From positions 1 to 53,990 of the forward strand of contig JAFSPA010000002.1 in NCBI GenBank assembly GCA_017443145.1: DNA of 53,990 bases, written 5' to 3'. The notes below the pieces were generated by a model. It ran no database searches and was not told where the DNA came from. It was given only the letters and a program-made list of their open reading frames with translations. The stretch's first letter is position 1; each line of letters begins with the position of its first letter. The position numbers and the translations under genes were made by a program. Of this stretch, positions 45,242 through 53,599 are shown in pieces. This stretch comes from Paludibacteraceae bacterium (GTDB taxonomy: Bacteria; Bacteroidota; Bacteroidia; Bacteroidales; Paludibacteraceae).

Positions 45242-45262
45242 CCGCCGTTTTGCGACTAAAGT

Positions 45263-45859
45263 ATGAGTGAACAACGGGGACATATTATAAAGACGGCGGG
45301 AGAGATGTTCTTCCGACTAGGCATACGTAGCGTGTCGATAGACGATATATGCCGTGAATTGGGTATGTCGAAGAAGACGTTCTATGTTTATTTTGAGTCT
45401 AAGGATGAGTTGGTAGCGCAGATGCTTCATGCGAATGTGGAGTATATCGCGCAGAAGATGGAGGATTTGTTGGTGTTGCATGATTTCCGTCAGTTGGTAG
45501 CAAAGTTCTTGAAGCACCAAGAGGCGGAAAAGAACGATGTGCGTCGTGTGCCGCAATTGGTTTATGACCTGAAGAAGTATTATCCTCGTCAGTTTGCGCA
45601 GTTCCAGAAGGAGAGTTTCGAGACGCAACGTAAATATATCGCGGCGTATTTGGAGCAAGGACAGAACGAAGGTCTTGTGCGCGCGGACCTCAATATAAGT
45701 CTCACGGCGGAGTTGTTTGCGATGATCCATAGCGATGCGATACGGCATTTTGAGGAGATTGAGTCCAGCGGGCGCAATATGCACCAGATAGGACATACGG
45801 CGATGGATATTTTTGTCAGGGGAATCTTGTCGGAAGAAGGACTGGAGCTGTATAAGTAA
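45263..45859 (+). CDS. TetR/AcrR-family regulator of the adjacent RND efflux operon
   Basis: 198 aa. The HTH is at about residues 5-50: IIKTAGEMFFRLGIRSVSID, ICRELGMSKKTFYVYFESKD. The C-terminal ligand domain (about 60-198) is helical and not assigned to a subfamily. Regulators of this type usually repress the pump they precede and let go when bound by a substrate; here tolC, an adaptor and an RND pump follow on the same strand. Because it is the first gene after the only promoter seen, it may control its own transcript. Confidence 0.92.
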   Translation: MSEQRGHIIKTAGEMFFRLGIRSVSIDDICRELGMSKKTFYVYFESKDELVAQMLHANVEYIAQKMEDLLVLHDFRQLVAKFLKHQEAEKNDVRRVPQLVYDLKKYYPRQFAQFQKESFETQRKYIAAYLEQGQNEGLVRADLNISLTAELFAMIHSDAIRHFEEIESSGRNMHQIGHTAMDIFVRGILSEEGLELYK

Positions 45860-45890
45860 AAGTCGAAAGATAAAAGTCGAAAGTCGAAAG
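45858..45890. repeat. Short direct repeats AAAGTCGAAAG between tetR and tolC
   Basis: Three overlapping or adjacent copies of AAAGTCGAAAG lie in the 40-base spacer. They may be simple sequence slippage or regulator half-sites; no dyad symmetry is visible. Confidence 0.45.
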
Positions 45891-45899
45891 AATATATAT

Positions 45900-47243
45900 A
45901 TGAAAAAGATTGTATTTGTTTTATTGGCGCTATCGATGAGTTTGATGAGCATGGCGGAAGACCATGTGATGGCAGCCACAAAAGGAAGTAAATCCAATGG
46001 TAAGAGCGAGTATCCTGATACGCTGAGTCTTAATCTAAAGGAAGCGCAGGATTATGCAGTAGACCAGAACCGCACGCTGAAGAATGCGTCTTTGGCGGTT
46101 CAGGAAGCGTATGCGCAGCGTTGGCAAACGATTGCGGCGATGTTACCGCAAGTGGATGGAAGTTATAGCTACAACGACTATTTGGGCTACAAAGCGACGA
46201 TGTCTATGATGGGCAGAGAAGTGGAGATTGGTATGCCTAACCAAGGTTCGTTGGTTGTGACTGCGTCGGTAGGAATTAACGGACAAGGGATTGTTGGTGC
46301 GCTGCTTAATAATGTGGCGATTGACATGAAGAAAATCTCGTTGGAGAAGTCCGAGGTGGAGCTGCGCGGAAGTGTGATGACGAGTTATGTGTCGTTGCTG
46401 GCTCTGCAGAGTATCACAGAGTTATTGGACTCCAGTTTGGTGAATATCGAAGAGTTGGAGCGCATGACGCAGAACGCTGTAGATGCAGGTGCTTCCGAGC
46501 AAACGACAGCTGACCAGATTCATGTGCGCGTAAACACGATGCGCAATAATATTAATGTGCAGCGCAATAATATCGCGTTGGCTTATAACTCGCTGAAAGT
46601 GCTCCTGGATGTGCCTGTTGAGACGTACTTGATTTTGGAAGATGATTTGGACGCCATCTTATCGCCGGAAGCGGTGTTGAATCTGCTATCTGCGGATTTT
46701 GATGTGCATAATAACCTGAATTATCAGTTACTTGAGAAGAGTGCGGAGTTGGCACGTCGCAATGTGCACATGGCAGGTTGGGCGTATGGTCCGACGCTGT
46801 CGTTGGCTTATAACTACACCAATCAGCAGTATTATGGCGACGGCGGTATGCGTATGACTCCGCCGAATGTCATACAAGTAGGTGTTCGTTTGCCGTTATG
46901 GTCAAGCGGAAAACGTGCAGCCGGAGTTGTGGAGAAGAAGATTGCATACCAAGAGGCGCTGAATACGCTGTCCGAGACGACGGATCAATTAGCTATCCAA
47001 TATAACCAATTGTGCTATAACCTCAGCAGCGCGTATCAGACCTATGTGACAGATAAAGAGAGTCTGGAAGTGGCACAGCGCGTGTTCGCTTCTATTACGC
47101 AGAAGTATAAGTTCGGCGCAAGCAGTATGTTGGAGCTTACGAACTCGAGTAATGACCTTATTAATGCCCAATCAACTTATGTGCAGGCGATGCTCTCACT
47201 GGTGAATGCACAAGTTGAATTGGAGCAGTTCTTGAATAATTAA
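45900..47243 (+). CDS. TolC-family outer membrane efflux protein
   Basis: 447 aa from the ATG that starts the signal peptide MKKIVFVLLALSMSLMSMAE. Two repeated halves of long helices and strands are typical of TolC: LNLKEAQDYAVDQNRTLKNA near the N-terminus, VIQVGVRLPLWSSGKRAAGV in the second half, and a coiled C-terminal part ending VNAQVELEQFLNN. It forms the trimeric outer-membrane exit duct of the RND pump encoded next. Confidence 0.93.
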   Translation: MKKIVFVLLALSMSLMSMAEDHVMAATKGSKSNGKSEYPDTLSLNLKEAQDYAVDQNRTLKNASLAVQEAYAQRWQTIAAMLPQVDGSYSYNDYLGYKATMSMMGREVEIGMPNQGSLVVTASVGINGQGIVGALLNNVAIDMKKISLEKSEVELRGSVMTSYVSLLALQSITELLDSSLVNIEELERMTQNAVDAGASEQTTADQIHVRVNTMRNNINVQRNNIALAYNSLKVLLDVPVETYLILEDDLDAILSPEAVLNLLSADFDVHNNLNYQLLEKSAELARRNVHMAGWAYGPTLSLAYNYTNQQYYGDGGMRMTPPNVIQVGVRLPLWSSGKRAAGVVEKKIAYQEALNTLSETTDQLAIQYNQLCYNLSSAYQTYVTDKESLEVAQRVFASITQKYKFGASSMLELTNSSNDLINAQSTYVQAMLSLVNAQVELEQFLNN

Positions 47244-47267
47244 TAATGAATATTTAATAATGAATAT
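47241..47267. repeat. Tandem 13-base repeat TAATAATGAATAT before the adaptor gene
   Basis: Two copies, 47241-47253 and 47255-47267, fill the whole spacer up to the ATG at 47270. This is slippage-prone DNA that sets the distance to the start codon. Confidence 0.6.
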
Positions 47268-47269
47268 AT

Positions 47270-48277
47270 ATGAAAAGAGTATTTATTTATTCACTGGCAG
47301 CTTTGATGCTGATAGGCTGCGGCAAGAAAACAACCACGACAAAGGTTGAAGAAGAGCGCGTAGAGCAAGTGCGTACTACCGTGCTTCATTATCAGGAAAT
47401 CCAACGTGAGATTTCCTTATCCACGAACTTACAAGGTTATTTGACACTCAATGTCGCTCCTTCTGTAACGGGTAAGATTGAGCATATCTACTGCGAAGTA
47501 GGTGACCGCAAAACGAAGGGACAAGACCTCGTTCGTATGGACCAAACACAGTACAAAACAACAAAGATTACACTCGGAAACCTCGAAGTCGAGAAGAATC
47601 GTATTGAGAACCTCTTGCGTTCCGGTTCTGCTACGCAGCAACAATATGACCAAATTCTCACCCAGTATAACTCCACGAAAGAGCAGTTAGAGTTCTTGCA
47701 AGCCAATACCTATGTGAAAGCGCCGTTCTCCGGTGTTATTTCGGCTAAGAACTACGAGGATGGTGAGTTATACAGCGGTCAGCCGATTTTAGTGCTGACG
47801 CAGCTTGATAAACTGAAAGCACTCGTGGCTGTTCCCGAGACTTATTTCCCACGCTTCAAAGAGGGAATGAAGTTGCAACTAACCTCGGAGATTTATCCGG
47901 AGAAAGTGTTTACGGCAACGGTGGAGGTTGTTTATCCGACTATTGATGCCACGACTCACACGTTCCAGGTGAAAATTGTTGTGCCGAATGGTCAGCATCT
48001 TTTGCGTCCGGGAATGTACGTAACGACTACGATTGGTTTGGGCAAAGCCAAAGTGCTTGTTGCTCCATATCAGGCAGTTGAGAAACTTGTCGGTGCCAAC
48101 GATCGTTACGTGTTCATTAACGACAACGGTCGCGCCAAACGTGTTGCTGTGGAGCTCGGACAACGTTTCGACCAAAACATTGAGATCATCGCTCCTGAAA
48201 TAGTGGAAGGTGTTGAGTTAGTCACCGTTGGCCAGCATAAACTCGTTGACGGCGTCAAGATAAATGTAGTCGAGTAA
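47270..48277 (+). CDS. RND efflux periplasmic adaptor (membrane fusion lipoprotein)
   Basis: 335 aa. The lipobox LMLIGC (Cys 17) anchors it in the inner membrane. A lipoyl/beta-barrel build is seen: NLQGYLTLNVAPSVTGKIEH, a short helical hairpin (about 95-145, EVEKNRIENLLRSGSATQQQ), then YVKAPFSGVISAKNYEDGEL and the barrel LRPGMYVTTTIGLGKAKVLV. It links the RND pump to the TolC-type duct. It lies between tolC and the pump gene on one transcript. Confidence 0.93.
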   Translation: MKRVFIYSLAALMLIGCGKKTTTTKVEEERVEQVRTTVLHYQEIQREISLSTNLQGYLTLNVAPSVTGKIEHIYCEVGDRKTKGQDLVRMDQTQYKTTKITLGNLEVEKNRIENLLRSGSATQQQYDQILTQYNSTKEQLEFLQANTYVKAPFSGVISAKNYEDGELYSGQPILVLTQLDKLKALVAVPETYFPRFKEGMKLQLTSEIYPEKVFTATVEVVYPTIDATTHTFQVKIVVPNGQHLLRPGMYVTTTIGLGKAKVLVAPYQAVEKLVGANDRYVFINDNGRAKRVAVELGQRFDQNIEIIAPEIVEGVELVTVGQHKLVDGVKINVVE

Positions 48278-48315
48278 ATGACCAAATGGTAAATGATTAA
48301 ATCGTAAATGAATTT

Positions 48316-51300
48316 ATGTCAATTTATAAATCTGCGATAGAAAAACCAGTAACCACTGTCCTCATCTTCGTGGCAGTGATTGTGATTGGTGTGTACAGCT
48401 TCATCAAGCTGCCTGTCGACCAATTCCCGGAAATGGATCCGCCTTATATAACCGTGATGACAACTTATCCGGGCGCTTCGGCTTCTGAAATGGAGACGAA
48501 TGTAACGAAGATAATGGAGAATGCCCTCACGTCTGTGGATCACCTGAAGCATATCACTTCTCAATCCAAAGATAACATGTCCATGGTGACCTTGGAGTTG
48601 GAGTGGGGTAGTAACATGGACGAGGCGACGAATGATGTGCGCTCGTTCGTAGATATGGCAGCCAATAACCTGCCGGACAACTGCTCCAAACCCGTGATAT
48701 TTAAGTTGTCCACCAGTTCGATGCCTATCTGTCAGTATTCCATCACTGCCGATGAGACGTACGCCGGTTTGGATAAGATATTGAACGACGAAGTTGTTCC
48801 GCAGTTGAACCAAATTGACGGTATCGGTAATATCTCGCTTTCCGGTGCGCCGGATCGCTATGTGTATGTCAATATCGACCAGCAGAAACTCGATGCCTAC
48901 GGCATCACACTCGAGCAAGTCGGACAAGTGGTCTCAGCCAATAACCTGAACCTCTCTTCCGGAACGATTAAGATGCCGCAAGAGCAGTATCAGATGCAGG
49001 TGCGTAGCGAATACCTTGAGTCGTCGGAGATAGCTAATCTGATGGTGGCTATCACGCCGCAAGGACAGCAAGTCTTCGTCCGCGATATCGCTACCATCAA
49101 AGATACGATTAAAGACCTCTCTCTCGACGAGAAGACCAACGGTCGTGAGGCTGTGCGTTTGGTTATCGCCAAGCAGACAGGTGCGAACACCGTGCAAGTT
49201 TGTAAGGACGTCCGCAAAGAGTTGGCGAAACTGCAGAAACAGTTGCCAACCGACGTCAAGATTGAGAAGATCTACGACAGCTCCGAGAATATTCAGAACT
49301 CTATTAACTCCTTGGAAGAGAGCGTGATGTACGCCTTGTTATTCGTTGTACTGGTTGTGCTCTTCTTCCTTGGTAAATGGCGCGCTACATTGATTATCGG
49401 TATCACGATCCCTATTGCCTTGATTGTAGCCTTTATCTACTTGGGCTTAGCAGACTCCAGCTTGAATATCATCTCGCTTTGTTCGCTCACGATTGCTATC
49501 GGTATGGTCGTGGATGATGCGATTGTGGTCTTGGAGAATATCACTCGCCACGTCGAGCGTGGTGAAGACCCGCACGATGCGTCTATTTACGCGACGAATG
49601 AGGTGTGGATATCCGTTATTGCGACCACTTTAGTGCTTGTAGCCGTATTCGTTCCGCTCACGATGTTAAGCGGCATGGCGGGAATCATGTTCCACGAGTT
49701 AGGATGGATTGTCACGGTCGTATGCTGTACGTCAACACTGGTTGCTATCTCCTTGACACCGATGTTGTGCTCTAAGCTGCTCAAAGCTAAGAAAGTGCAT
49801 GTGGACGAAAATGGTGACTTGATTGAGGACGATAAAGATAAGAAAACATGGTACGACAAAACCGTTGTTCGTATGTTGGATATCATCGATGACTATTACG
49901 CCAAAGCCTTAGGTTGGTGTCTGAAGCATAAAGCCATCACTCTTTTGATTCTCTTCGCCTTCTTTATTGCTTCGTTTACTCCTGTTTTCATGGGCAAGAT
50001 TGGTACCGACTTCATGCAGCAACAGGATAACGGCCGCTTGTCCGTAACCGTTAAGTTGCAGCGTGGTACGCGTATTGAGGAGACGCTGAAGACCGCGCGT
50101 CGCTTGGAAGCACGTTTTGTTGAACTCGTGCCTGAGATTCAGCTTATCAACACCTCAGCCGGTTCGAACGACGATGCCACTATCGCTGCCCTGTTCTCCA
50201 ACACAATGAACAACAAGATTCAGATGACCATCCGTCTGCCCAAGAAATGGGAACGCGACCGGGACATCTGGACCATTGCTGAGATACTGCGTCAGGAGAT
50301 GGCTACTTATCCCGAGATTAACGAGTACCAATGCGCTGTCTCTTCCGGAGGCCCCGGCGGTGGTAATACGGTGGACTTGGAGATCTATGGTTATGACTTC
50401 GATAAGACCAGCCAGTTGGCAGAGCAATGCCGTCAGTTGATTTCTGCTTTGCCGGGTGCACGTGACGTCAACATCAGCCGTGAGGACGACCGTCCTGATA
50501 TTAAGATTACGGTCGATAAAGAGAAAGCCTCTCGCCTCGGACTGAGTTCAGCAACTATCTCTACCTACCTGCGTAACCGCGTAGCCGGAATGTCTTGCGG
50601 CTACCTCAAGGACGATGGTTCGGAGTACGATATCGTTGTGCGCTTGCAGGAAGACGACCGCAACTCTATCTCCGATGTCATGGACTTGACTATCCCAACG
50701 GCTACAGGCAAGCAAGTCAAACTCAGCGAAGTGGCACAAGTAGGTGAATATTGGGCACCGCCGACGATTGAGCGTAAAGCCCGTCAGCGTATCGTGACGA
50801 TTAAAGCTACGCCGTATAACACCACTTTAGGTGAGTTGGCACAAGCTATCGAGGCACAAGTCATTCCGCAACTCGATTTGCCTGTCGGCTATTCAACGCA
50901 TATCGGTGGTAATGTCGAGACCCAACAAGACACTTTCCGCGATATGGGCTTGCTCATGGCATTGATCGTGCTGCTCGTCTATATCGTGATGGCTTCTCAG
51001 TTCGAGAGCCTGCGTATGCCGGCGATTATCATGTTCACTATCCCGTTTGCTTTGTCCGGTGTGATGATTGCTCTCTGGATTACAGGCCGCTCCCTCGATA
51101 TGATTGGCGCACTTGGTTTGGTGCTGCTTGTCGGAATTGTGGTGAAGAATGGTATTGTGCTTGTGGACTATATTAACCTCATGCGCGAGCGGGGTTACGA
51201 ACTCAATACCGCTATCCAGATGTCCGGTCGTAGCCGTATCCGTCCCGTTCTCATGACCGCCTTTACAACCATCCTCGGTATGATTCCTATGGCTGTCAGC

Positions 51301-51501
51301 TCCGGTGAAGGTGCCGAGATGTGGCAACCACTCGGTATTGTCGTTATCGGCGGTTTGACCGTTTCAACATTCTTGACGCTCTTCGTCGTGCCCGTACTGT
51401 ATGGTATCATGTCCCGTCACGGCGATCGTGATAAGTTGGAGGCACTCCGCAAGAAGTTTATTTTTATGGATATTAAAGTGAAAAAGGAGGACAAAAAATG
51501 A
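48316..51501 (+). CDS. RND-family efflux pump (HAE1 type)
   Basis: 1061 aa, usual length, with 12 membrane segments in two repeated halves. The N-terminus is SIYKSAIEKPVTTVLIFVAV, followed by the periplasmic porter domain (KLPVDQFPEMDPPYITVMTT). The proton-relay Asp pair is in GMVVDDAIVVLENITRH (about residue 400). The second half has MASQFESLRMPAIIMFTIPF and GIVVKNGIVLVDYINLMRER. Substrates are likely hydrophobic compounds or drugs. The stop overlaps the next start (ATGA), coupling it to the PII-like gene. Confidence 0.95.
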   Translation: MSIYKSAIEKPVTTVLIFVAVIVIGVYSFIKLPVDQFPEMDPPYITVMTTYPGASASEMETNVTKIMENALTSVDHLKHITSQSKDNMSMVTLELEWGSNMDEATNDVRSFVDMAANNLPDNCSKPVIFKLSTSSMPICQYSITADETYAGLDKILNDEVVPQLNQIDGIGNISLSGAPDRYVYVNIDQQKLDAYGITLEQVGQVVSANNLNLSSGTIKMPQEQYQMQVRSEYLESSEIANLMVAITPQGQQVFVRDIATIKDTIKDLSLDEKTNGREAVRLVIAKQTGANTVQVCKDVRKELAKLQKQLPTDVKIEKIYDSSENIQNSINSLEESVMYALLFVVLVVLFFLGKWRATLIIGITIPIALIVAFIYLGLADSSLNIISLCSLTIAIGMVVDDAIVVLENITRHVERGEDPHDASIYATNEVWISVIATTLVLVAVFVPLTMLSGMAGIMFHELGWIVTVVCCTSTLVAISLTPMLCSKLLKAKKVHVDENGDLIEDDKDKKTWYDKTVVRMLDIIDDYYAKALGWCLKHKAITLLILFAFFIASFTPVFMGKIGTDFMQQQDNGRLSVTVKLQRGTRIEETLKTARRLEARFVELVPEIQLINTSAGSNDDATIAALFSNTMNNKIQMTIRLPKKWERDRDIWTIAEILRQEMATYPEINEYQCAVSSGGPGGGNTVDLEIYGYDFDKTSQLAEQCRQLISALPGARDVNISREDDRPDIKITVDKEKASRLGLSSATISTYLRNRVAGMSCGYLKDDGSEYDIVVRLQEDDRNSISDVMDLTIPTATGKQVKLSEVAQVGEYWAPPTIERKARQRIVTIKATPYNTTLGELAQAIEAQVIPQLDLPVGYSTHIGGNVETQQDTFRDMGLLMALIVLLVYIVMASQFESLRMPAIIMFTIPFALSGVMIALWITGRSLDMIGALGLVLLVGIVVKNGIVLVDYINLMRERGYELNTAIQMSGRSRIRPVLMTAFTTILGMIPMAVSSGEGAEMWQPLGIVVIGGLTVSTFLTLFVVPVLYGIMSRHGDRDKLEALRKKFIFMDIKVKKEDKK

Positions 51502-51791
51502 CTTGTGTTATGATTGTTTTCAACCAAGCCAATACCGCCAGGGTAGAGTATATGCTTGATGTGTTGGATATCAAAGGATTTACTTTCTTTGAACAGGTGC
51601 AAGGTCGTGGTACCAACGGCGGTGAACCGCGTCGCGGCACCCACGCTTGGCCCGAAATGAACTCCGCCGTGCTAACCGTTGTCGAAGATAGTCAAGTGGA
51701 GACCCTATTGGAATCCGTACGCAAGCTCGACTTACGTAATCCTGAAATCGGCGTCAAAGCCTTTACTTGGAAAATCGGCCAAATGGTTTAA
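51498..51791 (+). CDS. PII-like small protein at the end of the efflux operon
   Basis: 97 aa, soluble. VQGRGTNGGEPRRGTHAWPE, then NSAVLTVVEDSQVETLLESV and EIGVKAFTWKIGQMV, follow the beta-alpha-beta order of PII-superfamily proteins, which form trimers. The T-loop region is short, so it is unlikely to be a GlnB-type nitrogen sensor. It is translationally coupled to the pump gene and may sense a metabolite or regulate the pump. Its stop overlaps the convergent murI stop by 4 bases. Confidence 0.75.
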   Translation: MTCVMIVFNQANTARVEYMLDVLDIKGFTFFEQVQGRGTNGGEPRRGTHAWPEMNSAVLTVVEDSQVETLLESVRKLDLRNPEIGVKAFTWKIGQMV

Positions 51792-52603
51792 AACTCGATA
51801 TGCGAAGCCGTAATCGGCTCGCTGAGGAAGATAGAAGCAGAGTCCCGGAATTTAGCCGCGGACTCTGTTGTTATGTATTGGCATGTCCCGCCGTGCGATA
51901 GGTCGGATGCTATTTCCGGATGCCTACCCAGATAATCCTTCAGCGATGCAGCGACAATATCTCCCTGACACACTACCTTACAATCGCTCAACCGCTGCGC
52001 TACTTCAGCCGATATCTTCGGCAGCAAAAGCGGATAGTGCGTGCAGCCTAATATGATGGTGTCTAATTGGTCGTCTTTCTGCACCAACTCGCTTATATAT
52101 TTCTTGACGAAGTAATCGGCTCCGTCGCTGTTATGTTCGCCTGCTTCAATCAGAGGCACCCACATCGGACATGCCACCTGCGAAATAACCAAAGCACTGC
52201 TTTCGACTTTCTCCAACTCCATCACATACGAGTTGGAAGACACTGTCCCCGGAGTAGCCATAATGCCGATATGCTTGGCGCCATTGGCTATCACATACTC
52301 CACGGTAGGACGAATAACGCCCAACACGCGCACTTTGTTCGGGTCAATATCGTGCTGCTGAATAGTCCGCAATGCCTTCGCCGATGCCGTATTACACGCC
52401 AGTATAATCAGCCGGCACCCTTGTGCTTGAAGCCATTCAACCGCCTGAAGCGTATATTCATATATCACTTCAAACGACCGCGTTCCGTACGGCGCACGAG
52501 CATTATCCCCCAAATACAAGTAATCGTATTCCGGTAACCGCTGACGTATCTTCTCCAATATCGTCAACCCGCCATAACCGCTATCAAAAACACCAATTTT
52601 CAT
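51788..52603 (-). CDS. murI: Glutamate racemase
   Basis: 271 aa from the ATG at 52603 (MKIGVFDSGYGGLTILEKIR); the longer frame to 52642 would run through the promoter. It makes D-glutamate for peptidoglycan. Catalytic motifs are Asp 7 in FDSGYGG, LGDNARAPYG, ILACNTASAKAL with the first Cys, and ILGCTHYPLLLPKI with the second. The promoter at 52612-52643 leaves a leader of only about five bases. Confidence 0.96.
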   Translation of the reverse strand: MKIGVFDSGYGGLTILEKIRQRLPEYDYLYLGDNARAPYGTRSFEVIYEYTLQAVEWLQAQGCRLIILACNTASAKALRTIQQHDIDPNKVRVLGVIRPTVEYVIANGAKHIGIMATPGTVSSNSYVMELEKVESSALVISQVACPMWVPLIEAGEHNSDGADYFVKKYISELVQKDDQLDTIILGCTHYPLLLPKISAEVAQRLSDCKVVCQGDIVAASLKDYLGRHPEIASDLSHGGTCQYITTESAAKFRDSASIFLSEPITASHIEF

Positions 52604-52611
52604 TTCGCCGG

Positions 52612-52643
52612 CAAAATTACTACTTTTTGGGGACATGGGCAAG
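52612..52643 (-). promoter_or_regulatory. Promoter of murI, giving a very short leader
   Basis: CTTG (52643-52640), 20 bases, then TAATTTTG (52619-52612) on the minus strand. Eight bases separate the element from the ATG. Confidence 0.65.
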
Positions 52644-52929
52644 TTTTTTTGGGGGAAAAAGAAAGATTTTTATTTTTTTCTCCTTTCTCGCATCTCCTCT
52701 CCCCTTTTACATCCCCTCAGCTTTGCTCTTTCCTTGGGTTGTTGGTTGGTGTTTGGTTTGTGTGTGTGCTCGGACATAGGCGGTTTAGTCCTTCGCGACT
52801 CTTTCCCTATAAGAGTCAGCGCTATTCCCGTGTCCCGCCCGCCGCTTGTCGTGCAATTATTTTGGGGCCCCCTAGCGCGCGGCGGCGCTCCGCCCGTGAC
52901 CCGGGAACCATGCGGCGTGTAGCAAACAA

Positions 52930-52953
52930 GGAGACGGCATCTCTGCCGCCTCC
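52930..52953 (-). terminator. Probable terminator of the two-gene module at 53069-53599
   Basis: GGAG-A-CGGCA, loop TCTC, TGCCG-C-CTCC: nine pairs with one A/C mismatch, followed on the minus strand by TTGTTTGC. Confidence 0.5.
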
Positions 52954-52990
52954 TCTCTTTTCCGCGATTATATCGCTTTTATTTCAGGGC

Positions 52991-53013
52991 TCCCGCAAAT
53001 TTTATTTGTGGGA
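52991..53013. repeat. Hairpin TCCCGCAAAT / ATTTGTGGGA
   Basis: Ten-pair stem with one G-T (wobble) position and a TTT loop (53001-53003), 56 bases past the small lipoprotein gene. It may be a second terminator or a processing site. Confidence 0.5.
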
Positions 53014-53068
53014 AGAGCGGGAACATGACGGAGTGCTTTACAAGGGTTTTTACCCGCAGTCGCACGAA

Positions 53069-53269
53069 TCATAGTTTACGCGATGCATCGTACTGCTCAA
53101 TAGTTTTCGTGACTATCGTACAGGTCGTGTCGCCGCGTTGGTAGTACTGACTCTGCGTCGTTATCGTCCGCGTCACATTACACGAACTCAAACCGAACGC
53201 AATCGCCAAACAAGTCAGTAAAGCTGTTACTGCCGTAGCAATGATTTTGTAGATTTGCTCTTTACTCAT
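53069..53269 (-). CDS. Small lipoprotein or membrane protein, 66 aa
   Basis: Residues 7-30 form a hydrophobic segment ending in LSSC (Cys 30), a possible lipobox. A Thr-rich tail follows: VTRTITTQSQYYQRGDTTCT. It resembles the very small signal-bearing proteins often called smalltalk proteins in Bacteroidetes, but has a longer tail. It starts 15 bases after the stop of the 104-aa gene with AGGAGGTTGC in between, so the two are co-transcribed. Function unknown. Confidence 0.62.
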   Translation of the reverse strand: MSKEQIYKIIATAVTALLTCLAIAFGLSSCNVTRTITTQSQYYQRGDTTCTIVTKTIEQYDASRKL

Positions 53270-53284
53270 AGCAACCTCCTTTCA

Positions 53285-53599
53285 TTAGCCTTGGTAGTTT
53301 TCCCACTCACGGTGCCAAACGTAATCGCGGAGCTTCTTGTACGTGGTCTGTGCCTTGAACTCGGTCTGAGCGGTGTTAAGGCTCGTCGGGTTCTTCATCA
53401 CAGCTGCCACGGCGCGCGATACGGAAGCGAACTTATCGAAGCGTGCCAACTCATCCGCACTGTATGGAGTCTTGCGCTTTCCGCGTATCTGCGTGAACCT
53501 ACGGTCACTCTCATTCCGGTAACAGTACGTCACACGACTTTTCTTTGACAACTTACCACTCACGTGGTCAATCGGGTCTAAAAATACAACTTTTGACAT
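53285..53599 (-). CDS. Conserved hypothetical protein, 104 aa
   Basis: Small, basic and soluble. It begins MSKVVFLDPIDHVSGKLSKK, has a charged core RRFTQIRGKRKTPYSADELA, and ends TYKKLRDYVWHREWENYQG. I recall similar proteins scattered in Bacteroidales genomes with no assigned role; I cannot name a family. The many Arg/Lys residues would allow nucleic-acid binding, but that is a guess. No consensus promoter lies directly upstream: 53600-53640 is plain A+T-rich DNA. Confidence 0.6.
   Translation of the reverse strand: MSKVVFLDPIDHVSGKLSKKSRVTYCYRNESDRRFTQIRGKRKTPYSADELARFDKFASVSRAVAAVMKNPTSLNTAQTEFKAQTTYKKLRDYVWHREWENYQG

Larger units (their letters stand above)
52644..53068. other. Gene-poor interval with skewed composition and hairpins
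   Basis: No credible gene in 425 bases. 52644-52760 is strongly T-rich with C-rich and G-rich runs. 52800-52920 is GC-rich with many CG steps. The two hairpins at 52930-52953 and 52991-53013 are listed separately. Frames crossing the interval have composition-biased, unprotein-like translations. Confidence 0.5.

Noticed and set aside
52649..53074. A 141-codon plus-strand frame after murI
   Set aside because: It crosses T-rich and hairpin sequence, and its translation changes character along its length like non-coding DNA.
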